From: an uncultured Oscillibacter sp.
Lineage (GTDB): Bacteria; Bacillota; Clostridia; Oscillospirales; Oscillospiraceae
Direction: 5' to 3'
Length of the DNA stretch: 13,703 nucleotides
NCBI GenBank assembly: GCA_910586735.1
Contig: CAJUJW010000063.1
Span: 1-13,703, forward strand
Shown here: one piece after another, positions 6,740 to 12,354 of the stretch
Position numbering within the stretch: the first letter of the stretch is position 1
How the letters are laid out: every line of letters starts with the position of its first letter
Program-made: the position numbers and the translations under genes
Notes under the pieces: generated by a model
Databases searched by the model: none
Told to the model about the DNA's origin: nothing
Seen by the model: only the letters and a program-made list of their open reading frames with translations

Positions 6740-7360
6740 ATGCTGATTACAAAGCTGAAACCCAAAGAGGATATCCTGTCCCTGCTGCCCGAAAAGGTCT
6801 TCGTCCTCCAGTGCCACGGCTGCAAAGAGGTCTCCTTCCCCGAGGGGGAGGCGGAGGAATTGATCCGCGCGCTGCTGGACGCGGGCCGGGTTACCGGTAT
6901 GCTCACCACGGATTACATCTGCAACCCGGAGAACCTGTCCCTGCGCCTGGAGCGCCGCCGCGCCATGCTGGACGAGGCGGAGGGGGTGCTGGCGCTCTCC
7001 TGCGGCGTGGGGGTGCAGACGGTATCCGGGGCGATGGACGGCAAGTCCGTCTACGCGGGCTGCGACACCGTCCGGCTGCCCGGCTTCCAGGGCGTGACGC
7101 CGCTGGAGTATGACTGCGGCCAGTGCGGAGAGTGCTATCTGAGCCTTACGGGCGGCATCTGCCCCATCACCGCCTGCTCCAAAAGCCTGGTCAACGGCCA
7201 GTGCGGCGGCGCAAAGGACGGCAGGTGCGAGGTGGACCCGGACATGGAGTGCGGCTGGGAGCGCATCCTGCGCCGCCTGGAGGCCGTGGGACGCCTGGAC
7301 GCCCTTAAGTGCCCGACGCAGATTCGGAATTTCGCGGCCGGCGCGGACACGTCCCGCTGA
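6740..7360 (+). CDS. metV: Stand-alone MetV, methylene-THF reductase cysteine-rich subunit
   Basis: A 206-residue protein of the MetV / methylene-THF reductase C-terminal family, thought to carry metal or Fe-S centres and to pass electrons to MetF. Cysteines at 25, 28, 61, 88, 126, 129, 132, 141, 146, 155, 163 and 171 form the scaffold (CHGC, CGQCGEC, GGICPITACSKS, NGQCGG). The last eight match the N-terminal domain of the preceding fusion protein with a constant offset of five residues, so the two are paralogues. The ATG lies one base after the upstream stop, with GGGGG 11 bases before it inside the previous gene, indicating tight coupling. The extra Cys108 is absent from the paralogue. Which of the two copies docks to MetF cannot be told from sequence. 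Confidence 0.88.
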   Translation: MLITKLKPKEDILSLLPEKVFVLQCHGCKEVSFPEGEAEELIRALLDAGRVTGMLTTDYICNPENLSLRLERRRAMLDEAEGVLALSCGVGVQTVSGAMDGKSVYAGCDTVRLPGFQGVTPLEYDCGQCGECYLSLTGGICPITACSKSLVNGQCGGAKDGRCEVDPDMECGWERILRRLEAVGRLDALKCPTQIRNFAAGADTSR

Positions 7361-7364
7361 GGGT

Positions 7365-7386
7365 CCTTCAAAAAACTGGATGAAGG
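7365..7386 (+). promoter_or_regulatory. Small hairpin overlapping the metF ribosome-binding site
   Basis: CCTTCA (7365-7370) can pair with TGAAGG (7381-7386) across a 10-base loop. The right arm includes the first bases of the metF Shine-Dalgarno AAGGGGAGG (7383-7391). A 6-bp stem is weak; it may tune translation relative to metV or be chance. Confidence 0.25.
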
Positions 7387-7399
7387 GGAGGAAAAGACA

Positions 7400-8278
7400 G
7401 TGAAGATTACAGAGCTATTCCAACGCGGGGAATTTGTGGTGTCGGCGGAGGTCGGCCCGCCCAAAGGCATCCATATCGACGGCCTGCTTGAGGAAGCCAA
7501 AGCCCATCTCAGCGGCATCACGGCGGTCAACGTGACGGACAACCAGTCCTCCGTCATGCGCCTGGGCAGCCTGGCCACCTGCAAGGCGCTTCTGGACGCC
7601 GGTCTGACGCCGATTTACCAGCTGACCTGCCGGGACCGGAACAGAATCGCGCTCCAGTCCGACATTCTGAGCGCGGCCATGTTCGGCATTGAGAACATCC
7701 TGTGCCTCACGGGCGACCACACCCGCCTGGGCGACCATCCCGGCGCGAAGCCCGTGTTTGACCTGGATTCCGTCTCCCTGCTGCATACCGTGTGCCGGCT
7801 GGAGTCCGGCGTGGACCTGGGCGGAAACCCGCTGGTGGGCGAGCCCCCGAAGTTCGCCAAGGGCGCGGTGGTGTCCCCGTGCAGCGATTCCGTGGACGCC
7901 CAGCTGGCGAAGATGGAGCGGAAGGTGCTGGCCGGATGCGAGTTCTTCCAGACCCAGGCCGTGTTCGAGCCGGAGAAGTTCATCGCGTTTATGGAGCGGG
8001 CCAAGCAGTTCGGAAAGCCCGTGCAGCTGGGCGTCATCATTCCCAAGGGCGCGGCCATGTGCCGGTACATGAACAACAATGTGGCCGGAGTCCACGTGCC
8101 CGACGAAATGCTCAACGAACTGGCCGCGGACAAGGAGCGGGCCAAGGCGGGAATCACCGGCGTAGAGATCGCCGCCCGCGTCATTCGGGAATGCCGCCCT
8201 TACTGCCAGGGCGTCCACATTATGGCGCTGGGCTGGGAATCCAAGGTCCCCGCTCTGCTGGAACAGGCGGGCATATAA
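7400..8278 (+). CDS. metF: 5,10-methylenetetrahydrofolate reductase, MetF
   Basis: A 292-residue flavin TIM-barrel enzyme reducing methylene-THF to 5-methyl-THF. VVSAEVGPPKG carries Glu17, equivalent to the catalytic Glu of the family (FEFFPP region in Escherichia coli MetF). CLTGDHTRLGDHPG matches the flavin/nucleotide segment, and FFQTQAVFEPEKF corresponds to the conserved FxxTQxxF strand. The length equals the short bacterial MetF catalytic unit with no C-terminal regulatory domain; the redox partner is supplied by MetV and the RnfC-like fusion upstream. The start is GTG at 7400 with AAGGGGAGG spaced 8 bases before it. It is the last gene before the terminator at 8291-8328. In acetogens this is the last step of the methyl branch before the corrinoid protein; in other bacteria it supplies methionine synthesis. 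Confidence 0.93.
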   Translation: MKITELFQRGEFVVSAEVGPPKGIHIDGLLEEAKAHLSGITAVNVTDNQSSVMRLGSLATCKALLDAGLTPIYQLTCRDRNRIALQSDILSAAMFGIENILCLTGDHTRLGDHPGAKPVFDLDSVSLLHTVCRLESGVDLGGNPLVGEPPKFAKGAVVSPCSDSVDAQLAKMERKVLAGCEFFQTQAVFEPEKFIAFMERAKQFGKPVQLGVIIPKGAAMCRYMNNNVAGVHVPDEMLNELAADKERAKAGITGVEIAARVIRECRPYCQGVHIMALGWESKVPALLEQAGI

Positions 8279-8290
8279 ACAATACATACG

Positions 8291-8330
8291 AGAACCTCCC
8301 TTTGCTTCCTTCAGCAAAGGGAGGTTCTTT
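8291..8330. terminator. Strong rho-independent terminator between convergent operons
   Basis: AGAACCTCCCTTTGCT (8291-8306) pairs perfectly over 16 bp with 8313-8328, with a 6-base loop TCCTTC. It lies 13 bp after the metF stop and 10 bp after the minus-strand folC-fusion stop (8338). The right side has a short T-rich end (TTCTTTC) for plus-strand transcripts; the minus-strand side is less U-rich (TTCTC), so termination may be better for metF. It is likely used by both. Confidence 0.85.
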
Positions 8331-8337
8331 CACGATA

Positions 8338-10167
8338 TCAGGTCCTCGGGCGCCGGTACGCCGCTTCCTCGGTAAAGACTGCGTCCATGGGCCGGTCCCA
8401 GGCTGCCGCCGGAACCGTGTCCGTCTTCTGCGCCTCGAAGGCGGCCGCTATGATATCCGCGTTGGGGCAGCGCTCCAGAAAGCGGTCGTAAAAGCCCGCG
8501 CCCATGCCCATGCGGCGGCAGTCCTCGTCAAAGACCGTGCAGGGGCACAGCACCAGATCGATTTCCTCCGGCGCGACCACCTGGGATTTTTCCGGGACCG
8601 GCTCCTGAATACCGGCATAGCCGGTTTCCCAGGAATCCCCTCCTTGGGGCAGCAAGGCGATCATCTCCGTGTCGCTGACGCACCGGGGATAGACGAGGCG
8701 TTTTCCCCGCGCCTCCGGGGAGGCTTCAAGCCCATCCAGGCGAACCTCGCCCCGTATGGCCCGGTAAAGCATGACCGTTTTGGCCTTTTGAAATTCCGGT
8801 GAGTGAACGACCCTTTGTACAATCCGTTCCGACTTCTCCCGGCGGGCCTCGTCCGGCAGGCTGTCCCGGGCCTGAATCTTCGCGCCGCGAAGCCACTGCC
8901 GCAGGGCGGGCCCGAACGCCGTCCGCACCGCCCCGGCCAGATACAGCGAGCCGAAAGCAATCACCGCGCCGTCCTCACCGGCGGCGGTCAGGGCCGCGTG
9001 GATTCCGTCGGGAATGCCGGTACAGGCCCGCGCCCTCGCGCCCTGTTCCGTCAGGTAGTCCGCCAGCGCCTGGGCGGGCAGGGCCCGGTCGCTGACGGGG
9101 GTCAGGCACACAAATTCCTGGGCGCAGGGCATCATGAGCTCCATCATCCGGGGATAATTCTTGTCGGCCAGAACGCCGCAGAGACACACAATCCGCCTGC
9201 CCTGGAGAAGCTGGCCCACGCTGTTCATCAGCGCCTCAGCGCACTGGGGGTTGTGCCCGCCGTCGAGGATGAACAGCGGTTTTCGGCTGAGAATCTCCAG
9301 CCGGGCGGGCCACTTTACCTCCCGCAGACCGGCTCTGACGGCCTCCTCCGGGATGTTCCAGCCCCGCTCCCGAAGAGCCTCCACCGTCTCCAGGACCACC
9401 GCCGCGTTGCGGACCTGATGGGGCCCCAGCAGGGCCAGCTGGTACTCCCCGCCCCGCCAGGAAAAAACCTGTCCGTCCAGGTCCTGGCGGACCGTCTTCG
9501 CGGGAAAGCGCCCCGCGCGGGTAAGGGGGACGTTGTTCCGGGCGCAGACCGAGCGGATGACGGCGGTGACCTCAGGCGCGCCGTCATAGCAGACGCAGGA
9601 GCAGCCGGGCTTGATGATACCGGCCTTGGTGGCCGCGATTTTTTCAAGGGTGTCCCCCAGATATTCCGTGTGTTCCAGGCCGATGTTGGTGAGGACGGCG
9701 GCCTCCGGCGGATCGATTACATTGGTGCTGTCCAGCGCGCCGCCCATTCCCACCTCCAGCACCACGATGTCACAGCGCCGCTGGAGGAAAAACTCCATGG
9801 CGATGGCGGTCACCAGCTCAAACTGGCTGGGGTGGTCCTCCATCGCGTCGGCCTCCCGGCGGACGCGCTCCGTGATGGCGGCCAGGGTCTCGCCGGGGAT
9901 GTTCTCCCCGTCCACCTGCATCCGCTCGCAAAAATCCTGAATGTAAGGGGAGATATACAACCCCACCCGGCAGCCCGCCCGGCGGAGGATGGCGTCCAGC
10001 ATGGCGCAGGTGCTTCCCTTGCCGTTGCTTCCGGCCACGTGGACGAATTTCAATTTTTTCTGGGGGTCGCCCAGCCTCTGGAGCAGCTCCTGTGTGCGCT
10101 CCAGACCCAGCCGGGTGGTGCTCCAGCCCTGGCTTTCAATGTAGGAAATCGCTTCTGCGGCTGTCAA
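8338..10167 (-). CDS. folC: Fusion of folylpolyglutamate/dihydrofolate synthase (FolC) and 5-formyl-THF cyclo-ligase
   Basis: A 609-residue two-domain cytoplasmic enzyme. Residues 1 to about 418 are a Mur-ligase-type FolC that adds glutamates to folates: P-loop HVAGSNGKGS (43-52), GMGGALDSTN, and the terminal FGSLYLAGAVR (405-415). Residues from about 420 to 609 are a 5-formyltetrahydrofolate cyclo-ligase (MTHFS/YgfA family), beginning ALRQWLRGAK and carrying YPRCVSD, LCPCTVFDEDCRRMGMGAGF and YDRFLERCP. The domains join without a linker. The start is taken as TTG at 10167 because GGAGG (10176-10180) stands exactly 8 bases before it and MTAAEAISYIESQG fits FolC N-termini; a longer TTG-initiated form starting inside folT adds 15 residues with no homology. 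The gene follows folT by 13 bases and shares its THF-riboswitch control. The cyclo-ligase recycles 5-formyl-THF to methenyl-THF. Confidence 0.92.
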   Translation of the reverse strand: MTAAEAISYIESQGWSTTRLGLERTQELLQRLGDPQKKLKFVHVAGSNGKGSTCAMLDAILRRAGCRVGLYISPYIQDFCERMQVDGENIPGETLAAITERVRREADAMEDHPSQFELVTAIAMEFFLQRRCDIVVLEVGMGGALDSTNVIDPPEAAVLTNIGLEHTEYLGDTLEKIAATKAGIIKPGCSCVCYDGAPEVTAVIRSVCARNNVPLTRAGRFPAKTVRQDLDGQVFSWRGGEYQLALLGPHQVRNAAVVLETVEALRERGWNIPEEAVRAGLREVKWPARLEILSRKPLFILDGGHNPQCAEALMNSVGQLLQGRRIVCLCGVLADKNYPRMMELMMPCAQEFVCLTPVSDRALPAQALADYLTEQGARARACTGIPDGIHAALTAAGEDGAVIAFGSLYLAGAVRTAFGPALRQWLRGAKIQARDSLPDEARREKSERIVQRVVHSPEFQKAKTVMLYRAIRGEVRLDGLEASPEARGKRLVYPRCVSDTEMIALLPQGGDSWETGYAGIQEPVPEKSQVVAPEEIDLVLCPCTVFDEDCRRMGMGAGFYDRFLERCPNADIIAAAFEAQKTDTVPAAAWDRPMDAVFTEEAAYRRPRT

Positions 10168-10180
10168 TTCCCTCGCCTCC

Positions 10181-10705
10181 TTATCGCGCGGGGCTGCCCG
10201 CCAGCTGTCCAAGGGGCTTTATCAGCGCGGGCAGTATCGCGCCGTAGGCGGCCGCCTTTACCACGCAGATGACGAACCGGATGCCCAGCGCCCCCATGAC
10301 GATGCCGGGGAAGTAATAGTCATAGATTTTGCTGTCCACGAAGATGGTGAAGGTATTCAGCCCCATGAACACCAGCTCGCTGAACACCACCAGCGTGAGG
10401 ACCTGTCTCCGGCTGAGAGAATATTTTCCCATCCTGGCGCCCAGACCCACGATAAGGCCGCTGGCAACACAGGGCAGCATCCAAAGCGCCGTCGTCACGC
10501 TGACGCCGTAGCGCAGAAGCTGATAGACAAAGGAGCCGACGCCCCCCACCAGCATGCCGTTCACAGGCCCGAAGAGCAGGGCGCTCACCAGCACCGGCAG
10601 GCTCTCGAAGCTGGCTTTGACGATGTTCGTGTCGATCGCGAGGTATCCCAGGGCGGCGCACATGGCCGCCAGCATGGCGTTCATGGCCAACTGTTTTGTT
10701 TTCAT
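10181..10705 (-). CDS. folT: Folate-specific ECF transporter substrate-binding (S) subunit FolT
   Basis: A 174-residue membrane protein with about five to six hydrophobic helices, the size and topology of energy-coupling-factor S components. The N-terminus MKTKQLAMNAMLAAMCAALG is typical, with the A-rich first helix used to dock on EcfT. FESLPVLVSALLFGPVNGML and VGGVGSFVYQLL resemble folate-type S subunits, and the THF riboswitch in its leader makes folate the clear substrate. EcfA/A'/T are not in the window and are presumably encoded elsewhere, as in group-II ECF systems. The ATG at 10705 was chosen because AAAGGAG (10714-10720) stands 8 bases upstream; the in-frame extension runs through the terminator hairpin. 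The protein ends 13 bases before the folC fusion. Confidence 0.9.
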   Translation of the reverse strand: MKTKQLAMNAMLAAMCAALGYLAIDTNIVKASFESLPVLVSALLFGPVNGMLVGGVGSFVYQLLRYGVSVTTALWMLPCVASGLIVGLGARMGKYSLSRRQVLTLVVFSELVFMGLNTFTIFVDSKIYDYYFPGIVMGALGIRFVICVVKAAAYGAILPALIKPLGQLAGSPAR

Positions 10706-10710
10706 AATAA

Positions 10711-10748
10711 AAACTCCTTTCATGGCAGTTCTGCCACAAAAGGAGTTT
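10711..10748 (-). terminator. Riboswitch expression platform: terminator that also hides the folT Shine-Dalgarno
   Basis: On the minus strand the arms AAACTCCTTTTGTGGCAG and CTGCCATGAAAGGAGTTT pair over 18 positions with two G-U wobbles around a minimal AA loop, followed by TTATT. The distal arm contains AAAGGAG (10714-10720), the folT ribosome-binding site. When formed, the helix can both stop transcription and block translation. The U-run is short, so translational control could dominate. Confidence 0.8.
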
Positions 10749-10765
10749 TCACTCTCCCGTGGCAG
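10731..10765 (-). promoter_or_regulatory. Antiterminator/antisequestor helix
   Basis: On the minus strand CTGCCAC (10759-10765) is the exact complement of GTGGCAG (10731-10737), which is the inner 5' arm of the terminator. Directly inside, GGGAG (10754-10758) pairs with CTCCT (10741-10745, one G-U). The composite helix takes up the terminator's 5' arm and frees the Shine-Dalgarno. CTGCC at its 5' edge adjoins the closing stem of the aptamer, giving a plausible link to ligand binding. Confidence 0.65.
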
Positions 10766-10853
10766 CGGAAGCGGGTACGGCACCGCGGATCGCTCCTTCG
10801 TTTACAGGCGACCTCCCATCCTGTAACACTTAACGCGCCTTCCCTACTCTGAC
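10763..10853 (-). promoter_or_regulatory. Tetrahydrofolate (THF) riboswitch aptamer
   Basis: The minus strand shows the conserved blocks of the THF riboswitch in order. AGAGTAGGGAAGG leads to GCGTTAAGTG. P3 is then TTACAGG/CCTGTAA enclosing ATGGGAGGTCG (the well-studied Eubacterium siraeum aptamer has ATGGGATGTCG). AACGAAG and a P4 hairpin GGA-GCGA-TCC follow, then GCGGTG. GGC/GCC closes P2. This is a strong sequence and structure match. THF or reduced folates should bind and lower expression of folT and the folC fusion. The outermost stem P1 is short and partly shared with the antiterminator. Confidence 0.93.
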
Positions 10854-10858
10854 ATGGA

Positions 10859-10864
10859 AATATA
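10859..10864 (-). promoter_or_regulatory. Possible -10 element for a folT-specific transcript
   Basis: TATATT on the minus strand lies about 7 bases before the 5' end of the riboswitch aptamer, where a start site would be expected. No convincing -35 is present at 16-19 bp spacing, so folT may instead be expressed by read-through from folD. Confidence 0.3.
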
Positions 10865-10879
10865 TAAATTTGTGTATTG

Positions 10880-11731
10880 TTACTTCTGCGCCTTCTCGGC
10901 CGCCTCGATCACGTGCTTTGCCAGGACGGCGGTGGTGACCGCGCCCACGCCGCCGGGCACCGGGGTAATGGCGGACACGACGGGTTCCGCCTCGTCGAAT
11001 TTTACATCGCCGCAGAGCTTGCCGTTTTCGTCCACATTGATGCCCACGTCCACAATCACCTGTCCCGGCGCGGCAAAGGCTTTGTCCACCACCCCTGCCT
11101 TGCCTGCGGCGGCGATGACGACCTCCGCCTCCCGGCATACGCCGGGCATGTCCACGGTACGGGTATGGCACATGGTGACGGTGGCGTTTTTCTGCTGGAG
11201 CATCATGGACACGGGCTTTCCTATGACGAGGCTGCGGCCGATGACCACGGCCCGCTTGCCCGTGAGATTGACGCCGTAGTGGTCAAGCAGTTCCATACAG
11301 GCCTGGGCCGTGCAGGGGGGATAGCCCGCGCCCTTTCCGGTGAACACGCTGGCCATAGAGCCGCTGGTCATGCCGTCCACGTCCTTCTCCGGGGCCAGCA
11401 GGGCGCAGGCCGCGTCCTCCATGGCTCTGTCCGGCAGGGGGCGGAACATCAGGCAGCCGTGGATGGAGCCGTCGCCGTTGATCTCCCGGACGGTGTCCAG
11501 AAGCTGGTCCATCGTGCAGTCCTCGGGCAGCAGGAAGCGCTTGACCGCGATGCCGATTTTGTCACAGCGCTTCATGGCCCCGGTCTCATAGGATATGTCG
11601 TCCGGGCGCTCGCCCAGGCGCAGGATGGCCAGCGTGGGGACGGTTCCCGCCTGCTTGAGGGTTTCCGCTCTCGCAATCAGCTCCTCGCTGAGCGCGGCGG
11701 CCACAGGCGCGCCTTTCAGAATCTCTGCCAT
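10880..11731 (-). CDS. folD: Methylene-THF dehydrogenase FolD, probably without cyclohydrolase activity
   Basis: A 283-residue FolD-family enzyme that interconverts methylene- and methenyl-THF. Family features: PCTAQACMELLDHYGV, VVIGRSLVIGKPVSMML (Rossmann nucleotide site), EKDVDGM with Asp119, and PVPGGVGAVTTAVL. Two residues tied to cyclohydrolase activity are changed. In ISYETGAMKRCDKIGI the Tyr (48) is kept, but the Lys four residues later (Lys56 in human MTHFD1) is Ala52. In HGCLMFRPLP the Gln of the usual VQLPLP (Gln100 in human) is Phe96. This predicts a dehydrogenase-only enzyme, matching the dedicated cyclohydrolase gene fchA immediately upstream. The ATG at 11731 overlaps the fchA stop as TGATG and has GGGAGG 8 bases before it; a TTG two codons earlier is too close to that site. 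NAD versus NADP use cannot be decided here. Confidence 0.93.
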   Translation of the reverse strand: MAEILKGAPVAAALSEELIARAETLKQAGTVPTLAILRLGERPDDISYETGAMKRCDKIGIAVKRFLLPEDCTMDQLLDTVREINGDGSIHGCLMFRPLPDRAMEDAACALLAPEKDVDGMTSGSMASVFTGKGAGYPPCTAQACMELLDHYGVNLTGKRAVVIGRSLVIGKPVSMMLQQKNATVTMCHTRTVDMPGVCREAEVVIAAAGKAGVVDKAFAAPGQVIVDVGINVDENGKLCGDVKFDEAEPVVSAITPVPGGVGAVTTAVLAKHVIEAAEKAQK

Positions 11732-12342
11732 CAGCAAAACCTCCCGTATACATCCTGATAGACCTTCTCCGCGACGGGCCAGTACTTCTCCATCTGCGCG
11801 TCCACGTGGGCGTTGATTTTTTCGGCGTATTCCCGGTCCTTCATGGATTTGGTGTTTACCTTTACGTTTACCGCCGCGCCGTACATGGCGCTCCAGCAGA
11901 ATACCACGCCGGTGGCGGCGTCGGAAATGGCCAGCACGCTGCCCTTGGCCGCGAACTCCCGCTGTAACTCAATGGCCTCACAGCAGAGGTCCAGAATCTC
12001 CAGCGGCGCGGCGGCGGCGTCCCGAAGGCACTTCTCCATCACCTCGTCCCGGGTGGGGTCGTCCTTGGGGATGCCGTAGGCGCGGCTGAGGGGCTCAAAA
12101 GCCTCCGCGTCCCTGTTCACGCAGGAGAGCAGCTTGACCCGCAGCTCCTGCGCCCGGACCATCAGCGCCTTCACGTCCTCTTCCACGTCCGCGTATTTCT
12201 TTTTTCCCACGGTGAGCTCGCCCACCATGTCGCCCAGGGCGATGCCGATGGCGCCCACCAGGGCGCTGGCCCCGCCGCCGCCGGGAACGGCGGCCTTGGA
12301 GGCCAGGGCCTCGGTAAATTCAGTTACGCTTTTGTTCAGCAT
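11731..12342 (-). CDS. fchA: Methenyl-THF cyclohydrolase, FchA (formiminotransferase-cyclodeaminase family)
   Basis: A 203-residue, mainly helical protein of the cyclodeaminase/cyclohydrolase family, which hydrolyses or forms methenyl-THF from 10-formyl-THF. The family marker PGGGGASALVGAIGIAL lies at 20-36, and SDAATGVVFCWSAMYGAAVN carries the second conserved glycine/alanine-rich helix. The length is that of stand-alone FchA enzymes of acetogens and purinolytic clostridia; there is no formiminotransferase domain. It sits between fhs (12 bases after its stop, with GAGGT as ribosome-binding site) and folD (one-base overlap). The order fhs-fchA-folD follows the reaction order. A histidine-degradation cyclodeaminase role is less likely because no hut genes are nearby. 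Confidence 0.9.
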   Translation of the reverse strand: MLNKSVTEFTEALASKAAVPGGGGASALVGAIGIALGDMVGELTVGKKKYADVEEDVKALMVRAQELRVKLLSCVNRDAEAFEPLSRAYGIPKDDPTRDEVMEKCLRDAAAAPLEILDLCCEAIELQREFAAKGSVLAISDAATGVVFCWSAMYGAAVNVKVNTKSMKDREYAEKINAHVDAQMEKYWPVAEKVYQDVYGRFC

Positions 12343-12354
12343 AAATCTACCTCA

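Noticed and set aside
4804..6909. Long minus-strand open frame (about 700 codons) opposite the metV-rnfC gene
   Set aside because: It is antisense to a gene with clear family motifs, reads as low-complexity His/Gly/Leu-rich protein and has no recognisable domain; such frames are common opposite GC-rich genes.
10167..10212. Upstream TTG start giving a folC fusion 15 residues longer
   Set aside because: The extension lies inside the 3' end of folT, has no family similarity, and a strong GGAGG is correctly placed for the TTG at 10167.
8803..10272. Plus-strand frame of about 489 codons opposite the folC fusion
   Set aside because: Antisense to a well-supported two-domain enzyme; no motif of its own.
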